A stretch of DNA of 64,000 bases, taken from the NCBI GenBank assembly GCA_007922305.1, contig ML677358.1, positions 13,386,943 to 13,450,942 of the forward strand, read 5' to 3'. The notes beneath the pieces were generated by a model. The model saw only the letters and a list, made by a program, of their open reading frames with translations, had not been told where the DNA came from and did not search any database. The translations under genes and the position numbers were made by a program. This document shows, one piece after another, positions 46,437 to 60,900 of this stretch. The DNA comes from Dermatemys mawii (lineage: Eukaryota; Chordata; Testudines; Dermatemydidae). The stretch's first letter is position 1. The number at the start of each line of letters is the position of its first letter.

Positions 46437-49400
46437 GTATGGTTATATTTATTCAGTAAACTTTCTTGTACCCTGTACAAATAAGTTAGTTATAGCCTGC
46501 AAGTGGCATGTTTTAGTGTCAGATGCATTATTATTACTTTGCATTTATTAAAAAACCTATCTCCTGTGGATACTGTAATGATTTCTACAAAGTACAGTAC
46601 TTATGAATCCACAGAAAAAATCTCAGCAACTCTTACATTATCAGGGAAAGCATAACTTCTTGATATTTTGGGGAGGATGGCTTTTAATTTTTGTGCATTA
46701 CATTTTTATTTCTAACTTTCCCAGAAAAGATCAGCTTAGATGTAGCATGACTGCATCAGTATCTAGTATGGTCTCTTTCTTTACTTGTAGGTGGGCTGAC
46801 TGGGACAAGGAAACTATATATTGTTTTCTAGTCATACGACTTTTACAGTCTCTCTGATACACACATAGTAATTAAAACATGGGGAAGCAATTGTGCAATA
46901 AAGAGTTGTAATATCTAATAGCAAGATATTAAAATTATTTATAATGCAGAAAAAGATTAAGAGAAACTGAATGGTTTATTGGAAAACATTTATGGATGTC
47001 CTTTTAGGAGCTTAAATCTGCTTAATCAGTGCAATGCTGCCCCCCCTGAAGTCTATGGGAGTTTTGCCATTGATTTCAGCAGGGTTAGTGTCACCTTCTA
47101 TGTAGTGTGTATTGCTGCATATGTTAGCTAAAGTGTTTCTTGTATATCTTTCAAAAAATGCCAGATAAAAGTCTTCCAACATTGCAGACTAAATACAACA
47201 TCAACTTGAAGGAGACTAAATGACGTTAGGCATGGAGGAGAAAGGCAGGACATGAAGGCTCTGCCTACTTCCTCTATGGGGCTGGCCCTTCTTTTCTGTG
47301 GGAGTTCTATACTGAGGTATCAGATTCTGAGGTTACCCTATCATTGCGTGTCATGGTCTATTGTACTTACTGAAAGCTCTATCTCCAGGTGAGCTGACAT
47401 AGGACAGTTCAGGTCCCATCTAAAGGCAAACAACTAGAGAGGAAACAATTGGTAGAAAAGGAAGAGAAAAGCAGAAGAGGAAATGTGGGAGGAGGGACAA
47501 GGAGAGAGAGATCTGGAATGAACAGTGCAAAAGTTACTGGGTCTGAGCAAAATATTCTGAAGTAGTTTGATTTTATGTTTAACTACTTCCACAAAGATCA
47601 GGAGCTGGGAGTCTTACAACAAAGGCATTTCTCGTACTTCAATAGGTGCCTAATGAAGCTTCTATTAAAAATAAAAAGAATATCAGGGTATCTGTTTGTG
47701 CAGCAGCAACAAGATACTCAGTGCTCTCAATGTGTGTATGTCCATGAAGATAAAACACAGGAATGATTTGCATGTGGAATACTAATAACTAAATGTCTAG
47801 TTCTAATCAGCAAATAAATCTCAGTATATCATGTCAAGCCACTAGACCTGGACTCAGATTCTACCCTCCAAGAGAAGGAAAAATCACAAGAATCCTCTTG
47901 TGGAATTCCCCTCCCGCCATCATTCCACTGGAGAGGAGCTTCGGTGTGAATTTGCCCCTCGCACCCCATACCACATGGATTGGAGTGAACGGCCTGGCTA
48001 GAACACTTGTAGTTCCTGGAGGGGAGATAGCAGAAGACTAAGGCCATTTCAGTGGCAGTTGCATGTTCCTGCGGAAGTTCTTGCCTCTTCTATACCCCTT
48101 TTGTTCCCTGGCCTTGTGGCCTCAGTGAAGCGGCCTTTGAAACTTAGTTCACCCTCCCAGCCCACAAGGGGGATTTTCCCACTGAGATGGGAGCTCCATG
48201 GGAAAAAGAATAAATCCTCAGGCTGTATTGTGAATTCTTCAGAATTTCCACAGGGCCAGAGATAATATGCATTCCTGCCCCATTTTACCCACCACCACCA
48301 TTCCAGCCTTTCCCACTACACGAGTAGAGGGGAAGGGAAGTGGATGATGCTGCAGATATGGCCGAGTAACTTTCTCAGTGGGAAGGGGAGAACCAGATAT
48401 TGTGATTTCCTTTGCTCATAAATCTGGACACACACACCCTCCACACACACATAGTAGAGTGTGTTCCTGACTGAATTCCTGCATAACCTGGGAAAAGTCA
48501 CTTAGAAACATCAACTTGAAATCTAATCACTTTCAAAATATGAGTTAAGTGATTTCAGGCAGTACAGCTACTTTGCCAGTTTTTAAAGCTTTACAATCAC
48601 ATTTAGTTTTTTTAAAAATATCTTCCTTTCCCTTTCAGTATGCACAGAGAGAACTGACTATACAGGGGAAACAGTGAACATGAATACATAAAGTGCTGTC
48701 AAGTGCACAGTAAGCTGAAAAACAGACTAGAATTTTTCCTCTAGTTTTCAATAATAATCAGACTTTACTTGCAAAAATAACAGACAATACTGAAAGTTGA
48801 ACGTCCCTCTAACCTCCCCATACCTCAGTTTCCCTATCTGTATAATAGTGATAATACACACATACCTTGGTAAAGCACTTGGAGATTCTCTTAGAGGCAC
48901 AGAGGACTGTGAATAAACAAAAAACAATCAAAGCTATAAAATATATTCCTTCGATGCATGTATATGATCACATGCATATTAAGTGTATTGCTGTATGTTT
49001 GTGTAGTTATAAAAATTGTATATGCTACTATTAGAGAGCAATGTAATTAAATTAAAGGGATGCCTCCACAGTATTAGTGTGGCAGCCCTATAGTTCCTGT
49101 AAAATTTAGCCACACAAATTTGAGATCTTCACAGATTGGCTGTATGAAGAACAACTGTCCATGATTAATTTGGCAATATACATAGATGTGTGACATTTTT
49201 TAATATAACTACATTTCCAGCTGAAAACTGGGTGAGGTCTGAAGGAAACTCATATCCTACTACATGAATGCAATAAGTCTTGCCAATAAAATGGAGGAAC
49301 TGGAATTACTGGTGCAGAAGGTCAGACCAGACATTATAGGGACTACAGAAACATTGTGAAATAGCACTCATGATTGGAGTAAAAGTACTGAAAGATATAT

Positions 49401-52400
49401 GCTGTTAAGGAGAGTCAGAAATAAAGGTAAAGGTGGTGGGAGTAGCCTTAATCATAAATGATCTGGTAAACTATAAAGAACTACAAAGTGATAGTATGAA
49501 CAAAACTGAATCTATTTGGGTCAAAATAATTAGAGAAGAATTGTGAAAAAGGTTCTGTTGTAAAACCTCAGGGATGGACTGGGATATGGAAAGTGTATTG
49601 AAATATTAAATCTGAGGTTGAAAAAAAATCAGAGAGCTGAATGCACCTAGAATACTGAAAGAATTGGCACAGCAGATTGCTAATCAGATAGCAAGGATTT
49701 TTAATAATTCTGTCTACTCAGGGATAGTACCATATGACTGTAAAATAGCTAAAGTCATATGTACGTTTAAGAAAGGTGGGGGGGTGATCCAGGCAATTAC
49801 AGACCAGTTAATCAGATCTCAGTAGCACACAAGGTTTAGAACAAATTGTGAAGGAAAAAAATAATTAAATTCATGGAGGCAAACAGATGTTATACAACAT
49901 GATTTTACCAAAGGTAGACAGTGCCATAAATAATCTGATCTTCTTTAAGAAGTGACCTTGGGGGGATTTTGCCTTTATCTGCTGCATGGGGTGTGGACTA
50001 CTTGCCAGGATCATCTGGGTATATCTGAATTCGTTCCGTGCCTTTGCAGAGGCCCGGGGCACTGGTACATCTCGGTCCCTCTTATTGTTTGTCTTCGCAC
50101 ATAATAGGTTAGTTTCCTGTGGGCTGTAATACTTCAGTCTAATTTTGGGTGTCAGTGGTCTGTGATATAGAGTAGACAATATGATCTGCTGGTCCCTTCT
50201 GACCTTAAATTCTATGACACCTTGCTTTTTGTGGGATTCTTTGGTAATTAACTCTTATTTTCATCTACTTTTAGTTTCCTTTCTTTAAAAAGTCCTATTG
50301 TAGATGTTAAATTGTGTAAATTAAGTATTTTGATATCTATTGGTTTTGTTTACTTCACTGGGTATTTTGTAGTTGCATCAAATTACTTACTTGGCTCATT
50401 GTGTGAAGTGAATTCCATTGTCATGATGTGAGGCAGTCTGATTTTTATACTATCCTGATGATATTTAGAACATGCAAATAAATTGAAAGCACAGTAATTA
50501 ATTTACTCTAGTAACTATAAACATTTAGGTTTGTTCTCCAGTGACATCTGGCCAACGCAGTTTCTCATTTACACCAGTTCTGAATTTGGCCATCTGTTTA
50601 ATGTTTCCAGGGCCATTCATAGCTAGATCAGAAGAGGCAGGAGGCAATAGATGAGATATTTTGATTCTTCAGAAGTGCAAAGAACAATACTGTAAAATGT
50701 CCTCTTGTAACCGGTATTAGGTTTTATTTATAAAGTCCTAAAAAGAGAAGTTTACTGGTATGTTACTCAACTCCAGTGTAACTACCATTTGATAATTGTA
50801 CAGCAATAGACCTCAGTCAGAAGATGGGTTATTTGTTTCATTACATCTTTGTGAGGGAATGTACTTTCATCTTAAACTCCTCTCTCTGTCACTTCAAACT
50901 TTTTTTAAAAATATGTTGGTCTGAAACTTTTCACTTTGACTAAACCAAAGTCAGACTACAAAAGACTGAAGCAAAATCTGTTCTGGCTGCTTTTGTTACT
51001 CTAAACAAGGGGATGGGATACCTTTATGTTGGATTGTTTGTTTATTTATTTATTTTTTTGCTTATCCAGTGTAACTCAAACAGCTCAAGTTTAAAACTTC
51101 AAACAAAACAAGAACTATTAATTCATAAGTACCTTTAAAAATGTGTAGCATATGTAAATTATTCTATGCCCCATTCTGGCTATAACCCAATCATGTTATA
51201 CTGTGTTTCTTTAGTTTGAGACAAGGCTGGATGAGGTAGTATCTTTTTTTTTTTTTTTTTTTTTAGCCAACTTCTGTTAGTCACTCCAGGCAAGTTGTTT
51301 ATTTTGGTACGTTCTTTCTGTTACAGTGCTATACAAATTGGCCCTGTATAAATATTATAGATGGGGTTGGTAGCCCTGCCTATAGTTAAGGTTGCCCAGC
51401 ACATCCCATTATAAGATTCTGCTTTCAGTTGCTTGTCACTTTGCCAAACTTTAACCATTTACTTTGAAATTTCCCATGCCAGGTCTCTGCTTCAGGCTGA
51501 AACATTCTGGAGGAACTTAAGCAAAAATGGTTCATCCATTTTGCAGAACTTGATTAGGGAAAAAACAGAGGCTTATAGTCCATGTTAAATAAAAAATTAC
51601 AAATCTCTGAGAAGCCTTAGCACTCCCATCCATGGGAGTAAGGCCTTGAAATTTGGCCCTTATTCTGGTGTCAGAGAGGTACTTTTTGCTGTCCCCCAAA
51701 AAACTGCCCAAACGTGATTAATTACAAGCCTTTGAAAAATCTCAGTTCACACACGGTCAAAGACTTCCAAGAATTTGGCAGATAAATTCTCCAAAGATTC
51801 TATCTGCACAGAGTATGCTCCAGCCAAGCCAGAAGGTCTGATCATGATTTTCCCTCCAATTGCTCCTTGTGGCTGCTGTGGTGCCAGACACAAATATGGA
51901 GAGCCACCATGAGACTGTTTCTCCTGTGCACTCAGTACCTCATGCTGTCACTAAGGAAGAGGAAGCTGCCTGAATCCAATGCAAAGGGAACAAGAGTCAG
52001 ACTTTTTTGGGGTGTGGGAGTCAAGGAGACAGCATGGAGGCTGACTGGGATAGCAGGATCCATGCCTTGTTCAGTGCACAGCATGAACCTGCTCTGGGGA
52101 GGAATCAGGGTTGTGTGTAGTGAAGGAGACCTGTCTGTAGCTCCCCTGCCTCATTTGTTGCGGAAACTGCACAGCGTGTAGTGAATGAGGAAGGGATTGC
52201 AGGAAGAGAAAGCATACTTTCATAGTTAAGGGAATTGAAAGTTGCCCTGGATAACTGGATTCTACTCCTGCCTCTGCCTCAGAGTTCCTATGTGATTCTG
52301 GGCAAGTCACTTCAATCTGATTTTTTCACAGGTGGTCACTTATTGCGTGTTCCTTATTTTCTGGGTTTCCAACTTGAGATGCTGAGATCTGATCTGCAGA

Positions 52401-55400
52401 AGTGTGGAGCACTCACAGCTGCAATTGAAGTCAATGGGAGCTGTGTTTGAACATATAAAATGTTACCGTACACTAAGTACTCTAAAAAATCAGTCATCTC
52501 AAATTGGGTCCCAAACTGAGTGGACTTTTTTGGCTTCAGCTCCTCATTTGTGAAATAGGGATAACAATACCACCTCACTTCACAGAGTTGTTTTGAGCAT
52601 AAATTCATGAATCATTGGACTGGAAGGGACCTCATAGCAGGACTAAACATTATCTAGACCAGTGGTCCTCAAACTTTTTTGGCTGCGGCCCCTTGCCACG
52701 GTGCAGCATCCGCTCGCGGCCCCCCAGGGTATGTCCGCCGAAATGCCGCCGAACAGAAAGCTTCTGTTTTCTGCAGCAGCATTTTGGCGGCACCAAAATA
52801 GACCACTGCCGAGTTCGGCTGTGCCCCGCGCAGGATCGGCGGCAGCGCCGGGGTCTCGCGCACCCCCGGGGGTGGTCTTGTGCATCCCACTTTGAAGACC
52901 ACTGATCTAGACCATCCCTGACAGGTCTAATCTGCTCTTAAAAATCGCCAGTGATGGAGATTCCATAATCTCCATAGGCAATTCATTCCAGTGCTTAACC
53001 ACTCTGACGGTTAGGAAGTTTTTCCTAATGTCCAACTTAAATTGCCCTTTGCTGCAATATAAGCCTGTTCCTTCTTGTCCTATCCTCAGAGGTTAAGGAG
53101 AAAAATTCTTCTCCCTCCTCCCTGTAATAACCTTTTATGTACTTGAAAAATTATATCATGGCATCGTTTCTCCTGACTAAACAAACCCAATTTTCTCAAT
53201 CTTCCTTCAGAGGTCATCTTTTCTAGACCTTTAATCATTTTTGTTATTCTTCTCTAGATTTTTTTTCAATTTGTGCACATCTTTCCTGAAATGTGGCACC
53301 CAGAACTGGACACAATACTCCAGCTGAGGCCTAACAGCGCAGAGTAGAGCAGAAGAATTACTTCTCATGTCTTGCTTACAACAGTCCTGCTAATACATCC
53401 CAGAATGTCCTTTTTTTTACCCAAGAGTGTTGTATTGTTGATTCATATTTAGATTGTGACCCCTCAGATACCTTTCTGCAGTACTTCTTCCTAGGCAATC
53501 ATTTCCCATTCTGTATGTGTGCAGCTCTGATACCCTGGGCCATAGGCAAACATGCACTTCTGGGTCCTTACCTTATAACATGAATAACAACAAACAGCTG
53601 TACAGTACACTCACCCTGGTCAGGCTGGCAATGCTGTGGATCTGCCAGGACAATCTGCTTATCCTCTGGCTGCTCGGGGCACTGCTCACCATGATGATGG
53701 AGCAGCCAGGCCCAATCTGAGTGAGTGGCGTTGTAACCTGGGGCATGGGGTCCCAACAACACTCACTCAGTTTTGGCCCAGCTGCCCCCTCCATTATGAT
53801 GGAGAGGTAGCTGCATCAAACCTGAGTGTCACTTTGACCCTGTATGCCACGTTGCAAATTTGACCCCATTTTGGGCTCCCCCATGAATCTGGGCCTAGTT
53901 TGCCTATACATTAGTCCGGCCCTGCCTAAAATGCCTGTGAGGAAATTAATTCTGTATTCACAGCAGAGTTTGAATGGTGTGCAGTAAACAAGGCACAGGA
54001 CCACACAATGAGACTAAAACAAAATATTGAATAGCTGCTCATTCAGTGAGCACCATCTGTCCTGTGCACTGAATAAGGCAGGGGCCCTGTGGAAACAATA
54101 GTGCGTGATCATGTAATGTAACTGGACTATATCACAATGCATATGCAGAAGACAGTCAACTCATGGTTGCACAGGCAACCTTATTTCTGGAGTTTCTTAG
54201 CTCTTGAATGCTTGACTTTGCAACCTTCATGTTTCTTTAAATATATTTTTTACCAAGTATATACACACATACAAATATTAACTGGAGGCTTGTCTAAACA
54301 CAGAAGCTTGTAAGTTAAGCTTTAACTTAATTAATTTTTAAAAACAATGTAGTTAAATTAATACAAATCCCAACACAGACACATTTATGTCAGTTGAAAA
54401 GTGACTTATTTGTTTAACTTGCATTAGGTTTCAGGTGCCACTCAGGCAACATGTCAGGTTTAAATCTATTTAAAAGTAACCTTGCACAAAATTGCACCAC
54501 TTTAACTAAATCCATTTAAAATTACACTTTTAGCTAAACCAATGCAACTTTGGAAGTAAACAAGGTCTTAGAATTACAATTGCAAAAATATATTTCCTTT
54601 CAATAAAAACTCAGATCTAGGAAACCATCCCAACAACTTCAATATACAGTAGACTCGATTATCCAGGATGATAGGGGAAAAAATTAATCCTGGTTAATAA
54701 AATCCTGGATAATCACCATCCACAGGAAATATGAGGAAGGGGGTTGGTTCACCAGCCATCCTGCACTGCGGGGAGGGGGTGTTGGTTCACTGGCTGCCCT
54801 GTGCCCCGGTAGGGATATTTTTTTGTGCTTGGGGCGGCAACAAAGCCAGAGTTGGCCCTGCCAGTTACTGTATTTATTTATTTATTGACATCCTGGTTAA
54901 TCCACTTTCTGGTTAACCCAGTCCTGGATAATCGAGAGTCTACTCTAAATGCATTACTGCTGAAACATAACACCTAAACAAAGCCATTAATTCCTCATCT
55001 CCACAGTAAACTCTCTTTTCACTTCTATTGTGCAACCAGACACTATGTATGTGTCAGATTCCTAAAAATCACACACAAACGCACGTTTATCTGCATTCTC
55101 AGCAAGATTAATCATATATATCTGAAATATGTTACCTTACAACATCTAACATCAGAGTTCAACATGTGCTTTTGAGCATGATTTTGAGCAATTTGATGTA
55201 TGCATTGTTCTGTCTGTCAGAAAGGAGTGTGTGGTGATTCATCGGCATGTGTGTGGTATTATCTCAGTGGTAATAATAATAATAATACTAGCTGCTCATG
55301 TGAGCTGAGGTGGATCTGGATGTTGATGAATTTCCTATTTTTAGGCTTGTGTTTAGCTCCGAGCATTTTAGGTGAGGCATAAACGATTATTAATCCTCCT

Positions 55401-57941
55401 CACCACGGTGATGTCTGTTATCCCAAAGTACCACGTGTGAGGTTGTTTTGTCCACGCTGTCAAGGGCAGGGGTGTTGGTAGCTGGGGAGTGAAGGAGGGA
55501 GACGGCGGCAGACAGGCAGTTGCACGCTCCTGGGAATGAGGTGTCACTGCTGGAAGTCGGGATGTGGCAGGTAGGTACCGCTCCCACATGAACTGCGGGG
55601 GGGAGAGGTGCAGCACCCCCACTGGAATGAGGAGGGGGCCTGTTAAGAGTAGGCACCGCCCTCACTCTCACGCTGGATAAGGAAGGGGATTAGTGGGGAG
55701 TAGGCAGCATTCTCCATTTCACAGACACTGGATCAGGAAGAGCTAATGGGGGTGGGCAGCGCCCTCCCACCCACCATGTGAGGGGGAGTTAATGGAGGGA
55801 TGGGGGGGTTCACACACACCCCCGAACTGGGGCGTGCGCGGGCGGTTTTTGCGCTCCAGGTCGAGCTGTGAAGCGGTCGTGACCCCTCAACTGACAGTGG
55901 CTTACTAGGACTGAGGGGTGGGGCAAGCTTCCCTCACGCGGAGCAGCAGCCCCGTCTAAGATGGCTGCTGCCCCCTACCGCATCTCTCTCGTTCTCTTTG
56001 CTACCTCGCGAGAGTCCCCAGCCCGAGCTCTCCTTTGGGCGGTCTCTAGATCCCGCCTCTCAGGCGTCTCGTTCCTCCCCTTCGAGCCAATGACGATTGA
56101 GGTGGGGAGGAAGCGAAGACTCCCGCACCCAATGGGAACGTGCCAGGGGCCTGGCTGAACGTGCAGCCAATTGGAGATGGTGTTTGTGGCCCTTGCACCC
56201 TCATTGGCTTGGATGGGGAGTTAATGATGGGCCTCCGTCGCCCAATCAATGGCCTCTATTAGGAGAGGGGCGGGGAGCTGTTTCTCTGGCAGCGCTGAAG
56301 GGGGTGAGAAGTCAGTGGGGATAGCAGGGTGGGGAGGGACTTTGGGGGCTCGGCCTGGAGCCGTTCCTGTGAGCTCAGTCTGCTTAGGGGCTGTGGGTAC
56401 AGGAGGCCATTGGGGGGGAGTAGGGGGGAGCAGGCCACAGGGGAAGGCAAACAGGAGGTAATGGGGAAAACATAATGAGGGTGCAGGAGGTAATGGGAGA
56501 GCTCCCATAGGAGCAGAGTGCTGGGGGGCAGAAGATATGGGGGTCCCACTTGGGGGAATAATGGGGACAGAGGATCATGGGGGTCCCATTGGGGGAGGAT
56601 AGTGTTGGGGGCAGGGGAATATAGTGATGGTCCTACCTGAGGGGAATAGTGCTAGGGGGCAGAAGGCCCTGGAGAGAATCCCCATTGGGAAGGATGAGAG
56701 GCAATTGGGTAATAGAGCATGGGGGACAGGAGGCTGTGCAGGGTCTCTCCTAAATTTGCTAGACAGGAATTATGGGAATCCAAGCAACTGTACCACTGAA
56801 AGATCTTGTCATTAAACATTCAGGGCCACAAGTTGTTGGCTTGTGTTTACAGCCAGACCTTACTACCCCTCTGATGGAGGGATGGGAATAGAATGAAGTT
56901 ATTACGTGCAAGAATGTTCCCACTCTGTGAGTCAAGGATTAGGATGAAGTTTCAGCATGTGTGGTGTTTGTTGCAATAGTTTAGGGCCTTGGGAATCAAA
57001 GGACAGTCTAGTACCATGGAGTCAGCCTGAATCTAGAGACAGTGAGAGCAGCAACCTTCAATCTGGTTGTTACCAATATACCTTATAATTTTATCTCATT
57101 ACAAAGTGTTTCTTGTTAGAGCCAGATTTTGGTTACATCTCACAATCATGCTATTATTTCATCATTTTTTATTGTAAATTTGAATCTATGTTGATTCTTG
57201 AATCTGAGATCGCATAATACTCCACACATGGCACCTAAATGAACCTCTTGTCAGTCAGTATTCTTCATATGAATAGATTTTCTTTCTGCTGTGGCTTGCA
57301 TTTTGTCTAACATACAGTATTTAAAAATACAGTGTCACACATTCAGGCCTTAGGAGGCTGAAAGTTATAAAACTATACCTGGGCACTATCTTTCTTAATG
57401 TTATTTTAAGGACAAACAAGCCTGTATACTTTCACTGTTTGTTTTTTTCCCCACCCTGCTAAAACTTTTTAGCGGTTAAATGCCACACAATGGAAGAGCG
57501 TTCAAACTTGATGAATATGATGAAGCTCAGTATCAAAGTCTTGATCCAGTCAGCCCTGAGCCTGGGTAGGACTCTGGATTCCGACTTTCCTCCTTTGCAA
57601 CAGTTCTTTGTGGTGATGGAGCATTGCCTAAAGCATGGGCTAAAAGGTGAGCACCATAGTTTGTTCTTAAATAAGCTTGGCTGAAATCATAGGAATGTTG
57701 AGAGGCTGTGGATATCCGTTCAGATTTGCCTTACTGTGGTTTCAGATCATATTACAATGTAAAATGTTAATATTTTATCAGCAAAATTCTGTGGAAAAAT
57801 ATTGGGGTACAGCTAAGATCAACTACATTATCTGTTATATTCTGATGTGCTCTATATCAGGTTTCTGTTACCTCCTGGCTGAGCAGTGAACGCGGTTTAC
57901 ATACTGAGAGCCTGTAAGATGGAGTAGATTTTAAGGGTCTC

Positions 57942-57978
<37 letters not shown>

Positions 57979-60900
57979 CCATTTGTAAATTGTGGAATTG
58001 AAGGTGGAAGTTTGTCATTTTCCTGCTTATTAACACCTCTTGATTTCTTCCCTTTTAGCCAAGAAGAGTTTTATTGGACAGAATAAGTCATTTTTTGGTC
58101 CTTTGGAGCTGGTGGAAAAACTTTGTCCAGAAGCATCAGATATAGCAACTAGTGTTAAAAATCTGCCAGAGTTAAAGTGAGTTGAAGACTGGGGTAATAT
58201 AATAACTTATAGACTCTCTCTCAGTTGGGGAGATTTAATTCTCTGATCCAGAGGACATGGTGTATAAATGCAGCACAAAACTCTACCATGTCTTTCGTGA
58301 TAGCAATTTTCAACATTTTTGTATCCTCACCTCAATCTTCAAAAGAACCTGTCAGGCTGAAAAAGTATATTAAAAATTCCTTACTTGTGCAAGAGGTAAC
58401 CTTTAAACTATTCGAAATGAGAGAATTTTTAAATAATTGTTAGTGTCATTTGTCTGCTTTCTTTATTTTTGAATAATGTTAATATAGATTAGTTTCACTT
58501 CCAAATTTTTGAGCACTAGCAGAATGCTGCAAGGGTTAGGTTACAAACATTACAGAAGAATATTTGTATTTAAAGGGTTTTTTCATTGGAATTAATAATG
58601 ATAGGGATTCTTCTTTTAGTCTAAGATATAGTAAAAACTTGTGTTTTTGTTTTGGGCCAAATTTGACCAGATACTTCCCATTCACTTAAATACTTGATTT
58701 GTTTAATAATTTCTCTATAGATGTAAAAACATTTATATTGTCACTTAATTTTCTTCATGGGTTTTTGTGCTCATTTAATAAAATACTATCTCTAACTTGG
58801 TATCATCTTTATTTTTAGGGAAAGGATGTTTATTAATGCTGAATTACAGAAATACTTTAAAAATTTGCTTTTAAAAATCTTGATTTATTGCAATTTTGAT
58901 AATGGTTGCATCTGTATTCTAGGACGGCAGTAGGAAGAGGAAGAGCTTGGCTTTATCTTGCACTCATGCAAAAGAAACTGGCAGATTACTTGAAAGCATT
59001 ATTGGACCACAAACCTCTATTAAGGTAACCATACATCCAATTTGTATTATTTTTATTATATACCATTTATATATAGAAAAGAGAAATGTCTGTGCATATT
59101 GGTTTTGAGATAAATATCCTTTGTTCCTTTTGTTTTTAAATTTCTCAGGAAATAAAAATAATGGATGAGGTTATAGTTTAATTTTTGAAGGTGCAAGACA
59201 GTGTACTGTGAATGTAAATGAGCAGAAATTGCATGGAATTCATTAATAAACTGAGCATTCTTTTTCAGCTTTGCTGGACGTATCAAGATTTAATTGAACT
59301 AAATAAAATATGCGCATAAATTCATGGAATGAATAAACTATATGAGCCAATTACTTGAAATAGCAGGGAAGGTTGCCATTCAAAACTTGGGGAGAACATA
59401 AAACTGCTGAATGTTTGTAAGAGGATGCCTTTATAGTTCTTCAAAATCCTGTCTGGTGATCTGGAAGAGAACACACAGTTCTGTGGAATTTCTGTCTACT
59501 TTCTAAAGTAGTTTGGAACCCATACAATGAGCTTTGAGATCATATAATATAGTTGTTGCTTTAAAACCTTGGAATACTGTTGGAAATGTTTGTTCAGCAA
59601 ACCATGTGTGATCTACAACATTCCCTAATATGATTTAGTCTAAATTGATTGAATTAGTTACTAATTACCAGTGCTCTTTTAATCTCTGAGTACTACTGAA
59701 GCAAAACATATAAAATCTTACTCTAAATACAATGGATAGTTGAGAGTTGGAGAAGTTTATTTTGCATAATCTTTATCAAGGACACTCTTTTAAACAGAGA
59801 TTGTAATTTTCCGTTATCTTTGATTTAGATAAAGGCTTGGCACCTCTCAAGCTCTTAAATGCCATTCTGTGATTGTTATAATGTTCATACAAAACCTTAC
59901 GTTGCTACAAGTGCTAGTAGTTGTGAATCTAAAATTAATTTTAAAAAAATAATCTAGCAACAATGGCAGTGAATTTCACAAACAAATAATTCCTGTAGGG
60001 GTTCTGCATTTGCTGCCTTTCAGTTTCGAAGTCTATTCTTGTTCTTGTACTTACAGTGTGTGAAAAGGAGGGGATCAGTATACATTCCACTCTATCTAGA
60101 GCTACCATACCACTTTTAGATAATATTTTCATTAAATGGAACTTCTGCTGTTGTTGGTGTTTGAATTTATGATGTGTGAAAATTTCCTCTAAATTTATTT
60201 TTTAGTGAATTTTATGAACCTGATGCACTGATGATGGAGGAGGAAGGAGCAGTGATTGTAGGGTTGCTGGTTGGACTGAATGTTCTTGATGCGAACCTTT
60301 GCTTGAAAGGAGAAGATTTAGATTCCCAGGTGAAAAGTAGGCTTTAAAATAGAAAACTAATCTCAAAAGGCTCCGACTCAGCAAAACACTTGAGCATGTG
60401 CTTAGGTCTCATTACACTTAAGCACATGCATAAGTACTTTGCTGAACTGAGGCTGTAATTTGCAAACATGGTTTGCTACGTGCAGGGCCGTCCTTACCCA
60501 TACGCAAAGTACACAGCTGCATTGGGCACCAGGAAATTGCCCCAAATGTCTTGGTGCTCTGCGCAGCTCTGTGCTGCTCCAGCCCCTGCCCCACCTCTTC
60601 CCAGGGCCCCCGCCCCGCCTCTTCCTGCCCCAGCGTCACCTGCACCCCCCTGAGCTCTGCAGCAGCCCTGCACTCACTCACCAGTGGTGGGAAGTACAGC
60701 ACTCCAGCTGCACCACCAGTGAGTGCTGAGGGGGCTGCGTAGCGCCCCAGATTAACTAGGCTATTCTGAAGCATTATGTCACAAGCAGACATTTGAAGAC
60801 TTTGTATGAGAAATGGAGCACACAGACAATAAATGAAAGCTAATTATTTAAATATATGCTTTTGTGAAAAGTAGTCTGGCATTTTTCATTACAGAACTGT

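Noticed and set aside
55961..56158. 65-codon frame starting ATGGCTGCTGCC in the CpG promoter
   Set aside because: The ATG lies in a YY1-like AAGATGGCTGC site and the peptide has no family match; it is better read as promoter or leader sequence, though a short upstream ORF cannot be excluded.
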